From Oegoconia quadripuncta (lineage: Eukaryota; Arthropoda; Insecta; Lepidoptera; Autostichidae), in NCBI GenBank assembly GCA_949316235.1, contig OX438749.1, positions 16,942,414-17,006,413 on the forward strand: 64,000 bases of DNA, written 5' to 3'. A program made the position numbers and the translations under genes. Each line of letters begins with the position of its first letter. Position 1 is the first letter of the stretch. The notes beneath the pieces were generated by a model, which was not told where the DNA came from, searched no databases, and saw nothing but the letters and a program-made list of their open reading frames with translations. Positions 33,638 through 45,743 of this stretch are shown in pieces.

Positions 33638-34106
33638 AGAAAACCTATAACTAAATAAATCATATTTAAGATAATTTATTATTAAAACAGTAGCATGACA
33701 TTTTCTCTTAAACAGAATTGCATATCATACTTAGGGATAAGTAAGTAGTTATTTTACCTATCGAGCCGAAGAACGAACTTGGGAGTCAATTTCCTACGCA
33801 CAATTTTTTTCTCATTTCACACCTTTTATTTACGTTGTTGTAACTACCACTTGGAGTACCCAATAAATAAGATTGCATGTGTAAAGGGATGTACGTACGT
33901 ACTCAGCTATAAACAGTAACATGTCGCAACACCATCACGGACAGGCACGCATATATCCCCGACCCGGCAGTCGTCTACCTAATCGTAAAGTACTATGTGT
34001 CCCCCTCTCCTACAGAACCAACATCGGTCAACACAGCCCTTTGTATCGAATGTGTGCATTATGTAATAGCACAAGAAACCAGATCGATATATTTTCAGGA
34101 AAAATC
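33638..34106. other. Gene-free stretch
   Basis: No gene. The 77-codon frame at 33921-34154 runs into the dispersed repeat and is not supported. Confidence 0.4.
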
Positions 34107-34385
34107 GCCTCCACTAAGAAAGTGATCTATGGTTGTATATGTAGTATGGATTGATCATCCTCTCTTTGTGTATAACAATTATAAATAGGTCTTTTTGTAT
34201 TGTCTTTGTGATTTAGTTAGTTAATAGTCTAGTTTATTGTGAAGTATTGAAACTGTTTACCTGTATACATACTGTGTTCAAATCAAGTAGGATATCTTCA
34301 GTTAATTATGTCGTAATGTTGGGTAAGACTGAAAATATCTTGAATTGTATCCGTTTTGTGAACCGTTTTAAAAAAAATATATTCC
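34107..34385 (+). repeat. Dispersed repeat shared with 23432-23670
   Basis: Same ordered blocks as the 23432 copy, but with about 30 extra bases near 34250-34290 (CTGTTTACCTGTATACATAC). Class unknown. Confidence 0.75.
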
Positions 34386-34689
34386 ATTACGCTTTCAAAT
34401 TCATATCGAAATCTTTCGTTTTTTTTACTTCCATTCCTACGATCTACTCACTCTCCACTAGTCAGACAGTGTTCTCTCCTCGACACCGTAGAAAATCGAA
34501 AATCAGGCTTTTATCCACGATTAAAATTATATCCAGGAGTTCAATACCCACTCAACTGAAATGTATCTTACAGCTGATTTTTTTTCTCGATTTCAGAGTT
34601 GGCCCCGTAGTGAAAGTTATTTAGTTTGTTGGTTTGAACAACCATACAAAATTTTGATGATGAATAATTATATTCCTATATTTCCGCAC

Positions 34690-34880
34690 GCGACTCCGTA
34701 CGCGTGGAAGGTTTTATCAAAATCGGTTCAGCAAAAAAAAATTGCCTATATGTTATACCACGTCCTAATCCGTTTACCAACCAAATTTCATCCAAATCCG
34801 TCCAGCCGTTTAGGCGTGAAGAAGTAACAAACATATACATACACACATTCACACACTTTCGCATTTATAATATTAGTTAG
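34690..34880 (-). mobile_element. Helitron-like non-autonomous element
   Basis: Blocks ATCAAAATCGGTTCAGC, CCAAATTTCATCCAAATCC, GTCCAGCCGTTTAGGCGTGA and terminal ATTTATAATATTAGTTAGGA match the minus-strand element at 59366. The GC-rich left terminus is altered here (CGACTCCGTACGCGTGGA). Confidence 0.6.
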
Positions 34881-34924
34881 GATTAGATATTCTTCTTCAA
34901 TTTAAGAGCTATGCTCTAACGACC

Positions 34925-35118
34925 ACAAGTTCATCATATCAGCCGAAAGACGTCCACTGCTGGACAAAGGCCAGCCCCAAAGATCTCGACAAGGATCGGT
35001 CCTGCGCTGCCCGCATCTAACGACTTCTCGCGATATTTACCAAATCGGTCGGTCAACCACGTGGGGGGCCTGCCCACGCTGCGTCTTCCGGTGCGTGGTC
35101 GCCACTCGAGAACCTATC
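34925..35118 (-). pseudogene. RTE-type LINE 3' end
   Basis: Left edge TTCATCATATCAGCCGAAAG with ACGTCCACTGCTGGAC is the complement of the RTE tail at 21380. The coding remnant is the GRPP...RW region of the RT C-terminus. 5'-truncated near 35118. Confidence 0.65.
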
Positions 35119-35175
35119 CGCCCCAAAGTCCATATAAATATAAATAATTTTAATTTATTCCTCACACATGGATCG

Positions 35176-35265
35176 CGGGTTTCGCTGGAAGAGATCTCTT
35201 CTATAAGAGATCTCTTCCATCGAAACCCGTTCAAAGGACTTATCTCTGTAGATAAGTCCTTTGAA
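35176..35265. other. Two abutting perfect hairpins
   Basis: Hairpin 1: arms 35176-35200 and 35205-35229, 24 of 25 paired, loop CTAT. Hairpin 2: arms 35230-35245 and 35250-35265, 16 of 16 paired, loop CTGT. They share a boundary with no gap and lie 58 bp from the truncated RTE LINE. Confidence 0.92.
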
Positions 35266-35430
35266 CATTTGTGTTTAATTTATTTCAATGTTTATTTGAA
35301 TGTGTGTGTACAACAAAGTGTTAAATAAATAAATGGACTTCAAATTATTGAAACCTCCTACTATGATATAAATGTATATAAACTATAATGTAGGTTTCCA
35401 TATAACGTCTTCGTGCTTAGGTAAAGTAAG

Positions 35431-35775
35431 AATATACTTTCTTAAAGTATTAGCACTACTAGTAGGTATACAGTTATCACAAAGAGATGAAAGATATCTG
35501 TTCAAAGTGTATTTCTGAGATTTGCAGATGTATGTAAAGCCAATAATAAAAATACTGGAGGTAGCATACTACATAGCTATTGACGATGAAAAATAAATCA
35601 CCAAAATATACTTTTCTTAAAGTATTAGCACTACTAGTAGGTATACAGTTATCACAAAGAGATGAAAGATATCTGTTCAAAATGTCTTTCTGAGATTTGC
35701 AAATGTATCCACTATAAAGCCAATAACAAAAATGCTGGAGGTAGCATACTACATAGCTATTAACGATGAATAATA
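35431..35775 (+). repeat. Tandem duplication, unit about 174 bp
   Basis: 35431-35600 and 35605-35775 share long exact blocks (AGTATTAGCACTACTAGTAG, GATGAAAGATATCTGTTCAA, GGAGGTAGCATACTACATAG). A young local duplication. Confidence 0.9.
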
Positions 35776-36545
35776 AGTTCTCTGCCCAATAAACACAGCT
35801 AAAACCAAAAAAAGATGTGGCTTAAAAACCAAGTTCTACCAACATACTAAGTGATAATAAAATTGCATTACTGTCGTTTAAAATTTTCCCTCCACTAACA
35901 ATGCTCCTCATCCCGGAGGGTAACTTTTAAAATGCTCTCGTCGGAGGCTAATGACTCAAAAGTTTTTGGTTAACGCAAAAAAAATACTGAACTCCAAATG
36001 GGCGGGATCCAGGATCGTCTAAAGTAATTTGGTGAGCCGAATGGAATACACGGGGAAAGAAAAAGTTCCAAGGCAGTCTGATCTGAATAATAATAATGTG
36101 CCTATGTCATGCTCATTTGTCCTTATTATAGGTAGAACGAGCTATTTCCTGCACACATTCAAGCTATTTATAACTAGAATTGAGTTGTTTTTTTGTGTTC
36201 CGAACTTCGGTACCAGTTTGAGGGACGTTTTTTTTCTATTTGTAATAGTTCTTATATGATCTCCTTAACCCAATGTTGACGATTTAAGATTTAACCAGAC
36301 ATAGGGTTCGAGAGCCAACGGTTTATATATCAAATTCTCGGTTTGGTTGCTAGAATTTTTAAAAATAAATGCTTCAGATATGTAGCCGATCTCCTCAATA
36401 TGTTGATATTCAAGATGACAGTGCATCTGCATTCACTTAACACTAAGTTAGATTGAAATCATTGTTTTTAAAGAAAATCATAGCTCTACCTCTAATTCGA
36501 AGTCCAAAGTAACTAAAATATTACACTCCACATATCATTTCATTA
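35776..36545. other. Gene-free stretch, possible ancient SINE A
   Basis: 36275-36470 keeps scattered SINE A words (GGTTCGAGAGCC, CTCGGTTTGGTTGCTAG, TTCACTTAACACTAAG). No gene. Confidence 0.35.
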
Positions 36546-36896
36546 TACAAATATAAATACAAATACTAATAATTTATTTGCAGGCTAACACGGTACAATC
36601 ATTGATGAACATTTATTTTAGAACAAGCGTGTTGCGTCATCTGATGGCATGCAAATGGTTAAAAGTAAATTAAACATTATTCAAATTACCTAATCATTAA
36701 AATGTCAACACAATAAAAGCAAAATACAAATGTCAAGATAATTACACTAGGTCATAATATCAATGTCTAATTATTATTGCCGTTATTAAAATGTCATTAT
36801 AATAAATGTTAAATACAAATGTCAAGACAATCAAATTAATTTACAATGTCAAAAAGCAACACGCAATATAAACCAAAGCAATCGAAAATAATCAAA

Positions 36897-37184
36897 TTAG
36901 GTTATTGTATCTCTAAACTTAAATGTCAAGAACTCGGTAACACTGTAAAAGCAGTTATGAACCAAAATTTGGTATAGCTCCTTTTTAAATCTTGGTAGGG
37001 GTAAATCCTTAAGCACTCCAGGCAGGAAGTTAAATAATTTTATGGCCATATTGTAACTATTTCTAGAAAAACATGTTTTAGTGTGCGGGACAACAGCCAA
37101 GCGCTCAGGGTAACTAGTTGGAAATGTGCATGTATTAAATTTCTTTTTATTATTTTTTTTATAACTTATAATAACTAATTTCAT
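36897..37184 (-). pseudogene. LINE reverse transcriptase C-terminal fragment (Jockey/CR1-like)
   Basis: A 95-residue minus-strand frame containing NMAIKLFNFLPGVLK, FKKELYQIL and CFYSVTEFL, the pattern that ends many Jockey/CR1-type LINE reverse transcriptases. No RT core is present and the frame is lost upstream, so this is a 5'-truncated remnant. Its 3' untranslated part likely extends left to about 36546. Confidence 0.65.
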
Positions 37185-37814
37185 TTCAAATTTGTAAAGA
37201 TTAACCTAAAGAATTATATTATTTCTCTTTCAATATATAAGTTCCAATAATAGCCGCGTACGAAACTGCAATATATTTAAAGTAACATATCTCCCAATTT
37301 AACTTTACACGACATTTTTTTCTGTGATAATTAAACAGAAGCGGCGAACTCCTTTCGGTACCTTTCAGTGAGCATGGCGTATATTAAATATTTTTTGTTT
37401 AAGCAGGCTATTAAAAATAATAACTCTACATTGTATTACATTTTTGTTTCATTAAGTAACCTTTTATATTCTGAAAGTTATATTTTTCTGTGCTGCACAT
37501 AATAGCTTTTTATGACACCCACAGGAAAACAGATTGGGCGAGACACGAAACATATAAAGGAAACTGTTCCCGGCGCTGAACAAATAACGCACTGTTTGCC
37601 GATGGTTTCAGAGCTAAGGAGTTAGCTAATGAAACTCCCTAGTGTTAGACAATTCGTGCACAATCTCGCTCCGGCCACTGCAGGTAAAGTTCGGCTAAAT
37701 ATTTCTAGTTTCTCTCCGCTCTGCCGACCACAGTTTGCAGGCGTAAGTGAGTGCTAATGCCTTCTCTATTTACGTAAACGTTTAATCGGGTTTGTAGGTT
37801 GAAACTAGGTACAT

Positions 37815-38775
37815 GTAAATTAAAGTTTGAAATTGAGTAACGTCGGTGATTGAGCTTACAAAATCATAGCAAAGCAGTAGACCAACTTGAATTTTTTTGA
37901 CCAATTTATGACATTTTTGAGATTTCCTCTAAAGCCGGAAATAACTTGTCGAAGCAAAGTGCACTGTAGCCTATAAATTACTACCTTATAGTACAGGCCC
38001 ATCAACCTAAGATGAAAATTAAAAGTTTTAAATTGAATAGCGAACAGCTTTTAAAAAAAGCAAACCAGTATACCAACTTGAAAAAAAAATATTATTTTGT
38101 TGAGATTTCCTCTAAGGCCGGAAATAACTAGTCTAAGTAGGTCCTAGGCTTAGTTAACTGTAGCATTGATAAACAAGGGCGGGTCTAGGAGTACTCATTG
38201 GGGGGCCATGACCTAGGTCAACTACTGGTAAGTTTTCTGTTTAATTTCACAAAAAATGTACCGTAATTCGATTTCTTCATTATGTTAGATTAAAAGTTCA
38301 TTTTTAGAAACTACATACATACATTTACAAAAATAACTGTACTCGTAGATGAACTGGCACCTCACACACACACACACACACGTGTCCCTAGCCTGTTTCG
38401 ATGGCTGGATCACCCTTGTTGATAAGTCACCACATATACTTTGAAGGTCCGCAATTTTACGTAAGTATTGATATTTTTAGTGTATATTACTGTCATCTTT
38501 CGTGGAAATTCAGGTTATATTTATAGATTGCCAAAGACTTATTCAAGGAGAAAGTATAGCTTATGAACTACTGTAGTAGAGAACCATGCTTCATAACATG
38601 AAAATTTGAAGTTTGAAATTGAACAGCGGAGAGTCAGGTTACAAAGTCATAGGTAAAACAGTAGACTAACTTGAAAGAAATTGTGAACATTTCTAAGATT
38701 TTCTGTAAAGCCAGTAATAACTTCATGAGGTAGCTTGAGCTTAGTTAAACTATTGCATCATTTTGATAAGCGATC
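37815..38775 (+). repeat. Three diverged repeat units of about 170-200 bp
   Basis: Units near 37815-37985, 38015-38180 and 38595-38775 share GTTTGAAATTGA-like starts, CAGTAGACCAACTTGAA, GAGATTTCCTCTAAAGCC and GGAAATAACT. The third is separated by unrelated sequence. A further echo lies at 39175-39220 (TCATTCAAATAGAAGG, GCACTGTAGTAGCC). Confidence 0.65.
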
Positions 38776-38809
38776 GCAGATCCTTCGAGGATTCGCAATT
38801 GTTAACCGC

Positions 38810-39005
38810 CGACGGTAAACGCTATGGTTACGTTTTTCATAGCGTTGTGTGTGTTTGTTTGTGTTTTTCCAGAAGTATCTCAGTAAATCGTGGTCCGATT
38901 TGAAAGCGGTTTCTTTTATATTTAAGACTAAAAGAGAGGATAGGTTATTAATGTATAATGAAAATCCGTAAGCTTTCTCGAAGATCTATATCCACAACTG
39001 TTTTG
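38810..39005 (+). repeat. Hairpin-led dispersed repeat, partial
   Basis: Starts TTAACCGCCGACGG, then TCTCAGTAAATCGTGGTCC, GATTTGAAAGCGG and TTAAGACTAAAAGAG. Same family as 48116, 60823 and, inverted, 63420. Confidence 0.55.
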
Positions 39006-39394
39006 TGAATTTGGATGATAATAGTTCGAATGAAGTCGAGGGGTTTTCTAAATTTTCAACATAAATTATTACATAAGAACTCGTATTTGTGTAAGTACTA
39101 ACAATTTCAGTCCTTCATTCAAGCTTACCGTCATCTTTTCTTGGAGATTGAGGTGAAGTTTGTCTCTGGCTAAAGATTCATTCAAATAGAAGGTGCACTG
39201 TAGTAGCCTATAGCCCATTGGAGGACAATCGGAATTGCAAATGCGTTGACGAGAAATCACCAACATACAACAGATACAATAAGGAATATTGCCAGACCTG
39301 AGGTTGGTTTGACATTATTGGTTCTTCATGCGCAAATAATTCCTCTGACTATATATCTATATGACAATAATCTATTTTAATCTCAATTACATTA

Positions 39395-39725
39395 ACCTCC
39401 TCCTCCGTGGCTCAATGTAAACAACATAGGGTTTACGAAACGGATGTCGCAAGTCGATCCCCAGCGGGGTACATGTTTAGTACTCGGTTTGGTTGGTGGT
39501 AGGACATTTTAAATGTCCGCCTGGCCAGCTACCACCATCTTATCTAAATCTGCCGCCAAACAGCAATGTTAATAGCATTATTGTGTTCCGGTTGTCAGAG
39601 ATAATTTAGCCAGTTCCCCAAATATTTGGGTTTCCGGATGAGTACGCTTCCACCTTCGGCCTCATCTCCACTTAACATCAGGTGTGATTGAGGTCAAGTG
39701 CTTACACGTTGTGCATAAAAAAAAT
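39395..39725 (+). mobile_element. SINE family A, full length
   Basis: Head CTCCGTGGCTCAATGT (good A box), slightly mutated B box (AGTCGATCCCCAG), family body and A-rich tail. Confidence 0.85.
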
Positions 39726-40079
39726 AAGGCTATTTGTAAGGGTCATTCATAAATACTATATGTCTAATGCACAAGAGGAATTAATTCATTTCATAAAAAA
39801 AAAAATAATGTGTTATTTTGTGTCATCCGAATATTAGTTTAAGATGAGAATAAAAAAACATACAAATGGCCGAATTGGGAACCTCCTCCTTTTTGAAGTC
39901 AAAAATAGAATGTTAACAGCTCTTTAAAGTCAGGTTAAATAGGCATCTTCTGGGAAAGCTCGTTCCATCGTAGACCTTATCTCGACATTAGTCCAGATTA
40001 AGGTCAAGAGCGATCCCATTCTAATTAAAAAAAAAAAAAAAAAAAAAAAAGTTAATCCCCCATCTGCCATCAGATCCCT
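39726..40079. other. Gene-free stretch with an A24 tract
   Basis: 24 A residues at 40027-40050 follow CGATCCCATTCTAATT, as if ending a retroposed sequence of unknown family. Near 39880 is a minus-strand piece of the CTCCTCCTTTTTGAAG repeat. Confidence 0.5.
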
Positions 40080-40430
40080 CTATCACTTCAACTTACCAGT
40101 CCGCTGGGCTATGTCTGCGATTTTTATTCTACGAATTTCTTCATTCCTGATTCGAACTCCTAGTGTAACATCGACCATCGCCCTCTCCATAGCTCGTTGT
40201 GTTACCCTGAGCTTGCTTACATGGTCAATAGTGAGCGTATATAGCAGGGTATCAAATTTCTAGAGTGGAAACCAAGCACCGACAAACGCAAAGCAGACAT
40301 CATACGACCTAATGAGGCCGCCGGAAATCGCTGAATTCAGGCCGCTTCCAAGAAGTCGCTCTGAAAATCTGTGGTGGAAGCCTGTGTTCAACACTGGACG
40401 TCCTGTGGCTGATATGATGATGATTTTGAG
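40080..40430. pseudogene. RTE-type LINE 3' end with inverted 5' part
   Basis: 40080-40257, minus strand, encodes LRVTQRAMERAMVDVTLGVR and continues RIRNEEIRR...IADIAQRTGKLK. 40263-40430, plus strand, encodes EWKPSTDKRK...AAGNR, a stop, IQAASKKSL, a stop, then CVQHWTSCG and stop, with a TGATATGATGATGAT tail. The two halves are consecutive parts of one RT C-terminus in opposite orientation, as expected from twin priming during insertion. About 20 codons are lost at the junction. Confidence 0.75.
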
Positions 40431-41019
40431 TAAGTACTGAGATGACGAATGACAGGAAAACAGAAGGATAAACGTGAGGTGACGCCTCTACATAATATAA
40501 AATAAAACGACGAGGCGACGGATGTTTGATCTTTCAAACTGCATCATAATGCAATGGTGTTCGGGAGCTAGAAATACGTAAGAAGGGTTATAGATAACAC
40601 AACGCCGTCAAAGACATAACACCCGTCGTTTTTCGTCGGGGGTTAAAAGGGAAACGATATTTTGAATTCCCGAGAAAAATACTTCACAATTTAATGATGA
40701 AAATCACGCTCGGCTCGCAGTAAACATTTTACAGAGTCGTTATTATTTATGTAGGTACGTTTCTATAAAACAGTAAAGCTATATTTTACGATACCCTGAT
40801 CCGATGCTTACATAGCTCCGTATAAAGTTGAACGATACTATTTCCTTGGCTTTCCATTTGAGACGGGAATGGAGATACGTCGAGGGATACGTAGCCTGTG
40901 CATGTTATCATATTCAGCCATTCTTGCTACAGATAAGTAGGAAATTCGTATTCTATAGTAGTTTTTGACAACTGGGTATACCTACTTAACAATTAAGATA
41001 GTTTCAGCATCAATTTTCG
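40431..41019. other. Gene-free stretch
   Basis: Contains a minus-strand end of the hairpin-led repeat (ACACCCGTCGTTTTTCGTCG, GGGGTTAAAA) at 40618-40648. No gene. Confidence 0.45.
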
Positions 41020-41275
41020 TCTCATTTATGAGGATATGGACCATAATTCATGACGCGAGTCTGATGCTGATTAGTGGATTTTTGTCATACTAGTCACTTT
41101 TAGTCTTTTAAGCCAGCCCTGTAGTCCATCGACTTAGGCCTTAAATTGAAAACAACCGCGACCGATATTAGGCACAGTAACACTCGTATGAAAATGCCAC
41201 CAGTGGTCATCCATCCAATGCTTAACTTCGCTATCGAAAACGAATACTGAATGCGACTGTGCTACGAGAGTTTTT
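41020..41275 (-). mobile_element. 5S rRNA-headed SINE
   Basis: The complement at 41200-41240 reads CGATAGCGAAGTTAAGCA then TTGGATGGATGACCACT, matching 5S rRNA (GAAGTTAAGC and TTGGATGGGTGACC) with the stretch between them deleted. The body and 3' module (GGCTTAAAAGAC, CACTAATCAGC, TATGGTCC) follow leftward. Diverged. Confidence 0.7.
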
Positions 41276-42912
41276 TTAGATTAGTATATAACCTTATATA
41301 TACTGTTTTCTCTTCTTGCTTTTAGTTATTAAAAATTTGTTACAATAACACATTTTTTTTTGTTTAATCTCCGACAATGTTGGATGGCAAATGGATCTAA
41401 GACCTTACGGCCTAGTCTTCTGTAGTTTCTTCTCGTCAGATTGTCTGTCTTTTTGTGGGACCCCGAAAGCTTGTTACGCACTTTAATTTACACTTTGTAT
41501 ACCGTCACTGTCTTATGTCGTAAAATATTCTGCCGTTTTAAAATTCTAAACTCAGAATGCACAAATTGAAATAAAACAAAAATGCTACCTCACTCGCTGA
41601 GTTCCACTCAATAAAAAAAAACACAATCACAACCGTGTATATTTCCAAATTTAAATAATATGGCATAGAATTCGTTTTCCTACGTTGATTCCTAATTCAA
41701 AATCACTTTACCTACTTTTTAGATATTATTTTTGTTACGGTACACATAAAGTAACAAATTAGCTTTCTAATTGCGCTTTAATTTTCATAGCATTTTGCCC
41801 GTAACACCCCCATTCATCTCAATACCTAAAATTACATAAATGTTATCAGATGTCAACAAATTCAACTAATTACAGCCATGAATACACCTAATCAAGTCGG
41901 TGGAACTTATTTCCAATTAATTAGCCCTAAATGTTGTCGTCTATACAAATGCCCAAAAATAAATGTAGCTATACAAGGCACATAGTACCTACAAACGAAA
42001 GGGAAAACTGTGAAACACTCCCCAGTGACAACTGGTAAACGTTACGAATAAAAATTGTTTCCAAAGAAATGCTGCTAAGTGCTCCCAAAGGTTTACAAAG
42101 TTAGAAGTAATCTGTTGGAGATTCTTGTTTTGCTTTTTAAAGAAATGTTTGTACAGTATAACTTATGGACTGCAAATATTTTTTAACCCGGTAAAAGGGA
42201 GGTATTTAAAAAAGCAAAAAAAAAACAGTCACGTGTTTGTTAGAAGTGCGTCAATTTTGCTTTTTATTCCTAATGGTATTACGCAGTCCTTTCCAATTTA
42301 TCTACCTTTCTTGATGAAATCGAGTTTTGATCAGGTGCAGATGATACATACTTAAAATACCCTACCTAAAGTGACTCACACTGAGTGCATTAATTCTATT
42401 AAAAGAAGATTTCAAGATATAGTCATGTTGTCAATCATCTTTTTCTTTTACACGCCATTCATCACTATTCATATCCTAAAACTTGTCCAATCCTTAGAGT
42501 CCCTTGTCTCTTACTTGTGTCAATCTTATCACAACATTCTCCTCTGCATCATTGCTTAACATTACTATTCTCTGTAGTTTTCTTATGACTCTTTTCCCCG
42601 ACTATTCTTCTTCTCTTGGGGTAACAAAAGGCTTAAACGTTCCCGGTGCATTACTTTCTATTTTCAATTTTTCTCTGCGTGTTTTTAATTATTGTTAATG
42701 TTTTGATTTTAATGTTAATATCTGTTACAGTTGTCAGTAGCTCGATGATCACAGAATCTTAGGCATTCGATAATATTGGCGATGCTACCGTCTTCAATGG
42801 TCTATATTTTAAAAAATTAAAAAATCGTCAAATTCGTCATCATCATTAATAACATACGACGACGCCCACTCCCATCGCGCACCATTTGCGGATTTAGGAA
42901 GTTTTTGGCTTA
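41276..42912. other. Gene-free stretch
   Basis: No gene in 1.6 kb. The small plus-strand frames at 42125-42700 are AT-rich and overlap one another. Confidence 0.4.
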
Positions 42913-43155
42913 ATTTTTTTTTTATAATAAACAAATATTGCGGACACTTACGTCAATGATCTAGACCCAAACTAAGCAATGCTTATACTATGGATACTAG
43001 ATAACGGATATTTATTATATAAATATTTATATAAACATCCATGAGTCAGGAATAAATGTTCATATTCATCATACAAACATTTACCCGTCGCGGGATTTGA
43101 ACCCGCAACCGTTGGTTTTGCTGACAAGGCCACTATCCACTACACCAATCGGTCG
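42913..43155 (-). mobile_element. SINE family B, full length
   Basis: Right end is the complement of GACCGATTGGTGTAGTGG (A box TGGTGTAGTGG); the B box is the complement of GGTTCAAATCCCGC. T-rich tail at the left. Confidence 0.83.
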
Positions 43156-43434
43156 TCATTACCACGCTAATCAGGCGTGTTGACGATCGCAGAATTTCCG
43201 CACCAATGACTCTGCTGCCCGAGTGTAGTTTCATGACCAAACGGTAGTACCGCGAAGTCTACGGCGACGTCGATGCCGACAAGGGATATGAAGCCGGGGA
43301 CGGAAGGGGATATAAACATACGCGAGAAAATATCTGAACACCGAGAGTAACAGTTTTCCTCAAATGGTAGTCCAAACCGATGCTGAAGTTTTCAAGGTGT
43401 GAACCTGCCTAATGGACAATTAATTCGTAATATG

Positions 43435-43466
43435 ATCCACTTCAATAACCACATATTGAAGTGGAT
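43435..43466. other. Perfect 13-bp hairpin
   Basis: ATCCACTTCAATA and its exact complement with the 6-base loop ACCACA. Confidence 0.85.
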
Positions 43467-45001
43467 GACCTTTGATGTTAAGGATTTGACAGCACAAAGC
43501 GTGTTTCTGATGCCCTGTATAAGAAACAACGAATCATTACTTTATTGAGTATCAAGCTTCAATAGAAATATGATTTGAGTCCCCCTAATCCAATTTCACT
43601 TAAAACACAGCTCTATCACAAATCACAAGAAGTACCGCCTTGCCTCGGCATCAGCATAAAGAATATCATCTGTTTTCTTTCATCCTGCTATTCCATACTA
43701 ATCCCGAAAATTATACAACATTTTTCAGGCATTACATTTCACGTTTACTTCGAAAATTGCCAGAAAACCAAACGATTTTTACAGTTGATCTCTCTGTGCT
43801 GTACCTTATGAAGCAAGCAGTAATTCAACTTTGATTTACACTGGTAGAGAGTGTATGCACCAGCATATATGAATATATATGCAAAAGGATATTCATCCAT
43901 TCATAACTAACTTTTGTACATTCCACCAAGTTTTGATTGAGTTCCGTCCCATCTATTTTTAACCACCGACACAAAAAGCGGGCTGTTATAAGTTTTCCCG
44001 CTATGTGTGTGTGTGTGTATGTCTGTCTGTGACACCTTAGCTCTTAAGCGAGTAATTTTTTTTTATTTGAAAGCCGGTTTTCTAACTGTAGTGCTCAGAT
44101 ATGTTTTATAAAAATGAGTTCAGACGTTTTGTTTAAATCGCTTGTTTTCTAAATTTGTAATAAAGTTACAGTTTGATACCCTTCACGGGTCTACACAACT
44201 GCTTATTACCTAAATAACGTTAAAATTGGATTCGTTTGCTAACTGCAAATCAGGAAGGTGATTCAGAGTATTATGATCAAAATTTTTAGGTTATTGAAGT
44301 CAAGACCCCCCTCCACACTTCTACAGCCTCCTATATCAACTGCGATACAGATAAAAAATTACACAGATCAGATTGAAATTTTCAAGGGATGAAACACGAT
44401 GGAGTGGGTTTCTTATGAACGTTTACGTTTTTTTAAGTGATTGACAGATGTGACCAAAAAATTCTGACTGTACCGTGCATACCGTGTCTACGACGTTTAC
44501 AAAGTAAAAAATCTATAATATTTTGGACAGCTAGAGATTAATGCAACTATATATTTCAGGGAAAAGAAAACGATGTTCATAACTAACACAGTTTTAGAGA
44601 AATTCTTCCGACCAAGTTTTAATACTCCTAGCCTTTTGTACTAAAAAGTGCACAATTAATGGATTGTCACGTTCTCCGCTCCCGCCACCCATTCAACTGA
44701 GGCATTGACCCAGGCCTAACTCTTAATATTACCCTAGAGCTCATTGACCTTTAGGGACCAATTTATTTACTTCTAATGGTAAACTGACTTCGATTATTGT
44801 CAATCAAATCGAATAATTTTTCCACACACACAGTCCATAGACTCTTAATGAGGGGCTTACAACATGTCACCACGATAATGTCAAAACGATGTCCAAAAAT
44901 TTTGATTTAGTTATTGGTTAGTCCTGTCAGCCTATAGCACTCGGGCTCTGTACATCAAGAAGCTGGTACATCAGTTCCGAAACTACAAATAGAAAAAGTT
45001 T
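43467..45001. other. Gene-free stretch
   Basis: No gene. Near 43963 a hairpin-led repeat relative begins (TTTTTAACCACCGACAC, AAAAAGCGGGC) with a GT-rich run at 44005-44020. Confidence 0.4.
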
Positions 45002-45148
45002 TTTTTTAATGGTTAACTGGATACGCATTTGACCACAATCTCACCTGATGGGAAGTGACGATGTGGCCGAAGATGAAGCACGCGATCTCAGTAGATGCCT
45101 ATTCACCATGCTCTTGAAGATCCCAAGGTTGTAGGATTCTGGAAAGAC
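45002..45148 (-). pseudogene. LINE reverse transcriptase C-terminal fragment
   Basis: Minus-strand translation ends FPESYNLGIFKSMVNRHLLR, then SRASSSATSSLPIR and stop, followed by a short A-rich tail. This is the commonly seen end of one lepidopteran non-LTR RT group and pairs with 25742. Confidence 0.65.
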
Positions 45149-45237
45149 TGACGTCTTTGGAAAGTAAAACAAAGGTAAGGCGTTAAATGATAATAATGTG
45201 TAGGTATAATTGATAATGTGTGTTCTATGTAAATGTG

Positions 45238-45338
45238 CATCTGTGTGTGTATGTGCGTGTGTATGCGTGTGTGGGAGTGCATGTGTTGGGGTATGTGGGG
45301 TTGTGTGTGTATGTATGTGTGTATGTATGTGTGTAACG
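45238..45338. repeat. Imperfect TG-rich microsatellite
   Basis: About 100 bp of GTGTGTGTATGTGCGTGTG-type sequence. It produces an artefactual His/Thr-rich minus-strand frame. Confidence 0.9.
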
Positions 45339-45743
45339 GTGTTCAGCATACCACCTGATAAGTAAATTATAACTTCACGTCTTTAAATCCCGTGTTGTCC
45401 TACTGCTTGTGAGATAACTACAACGTCTCTACGCTATATTTTATTAGGGAAACGCATAAAATAAACGAGAAGTGAGCCGCAGGTGGTCCTTGAACACTCA
45501 CTGGGGAACCATACGCCTTGATTGAACAGATCACACGAAATGGTCTTCGGATAATCGCACTCACGATTGCTATTGTTCCTTCGCTGCTTTACTCGTATGG
45601 TGAGATTATTTTCAAATACTTAGTAACATTTTAACGGGTTACATCCAATGATTTTGCTTAAGCAGCCTCAACATAGGTATGTAATCTTTAAGAACTTTGA
45701 AACGCATTATATAGTTTTACTTGCATGTGTAAGCTCCTTAATG

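Noticed and set aside
34247..34624. 125-codon plus-strand protein
   Set aside because: Begins within a dispersed repeat shared with 23432, where the frame is not preserved.
40027..40050. Processed pseudogene ending in A24
   Set aside because: The tract is real, but the sequence before it matches no mRNA I recognise and no target duplication is visible.
45041..45349. 102-codon His/Thr-rich protein on the minus strand
   Set aside because: Most of it is translation of a TG microsatellite; only the last part is a LINE remnant.
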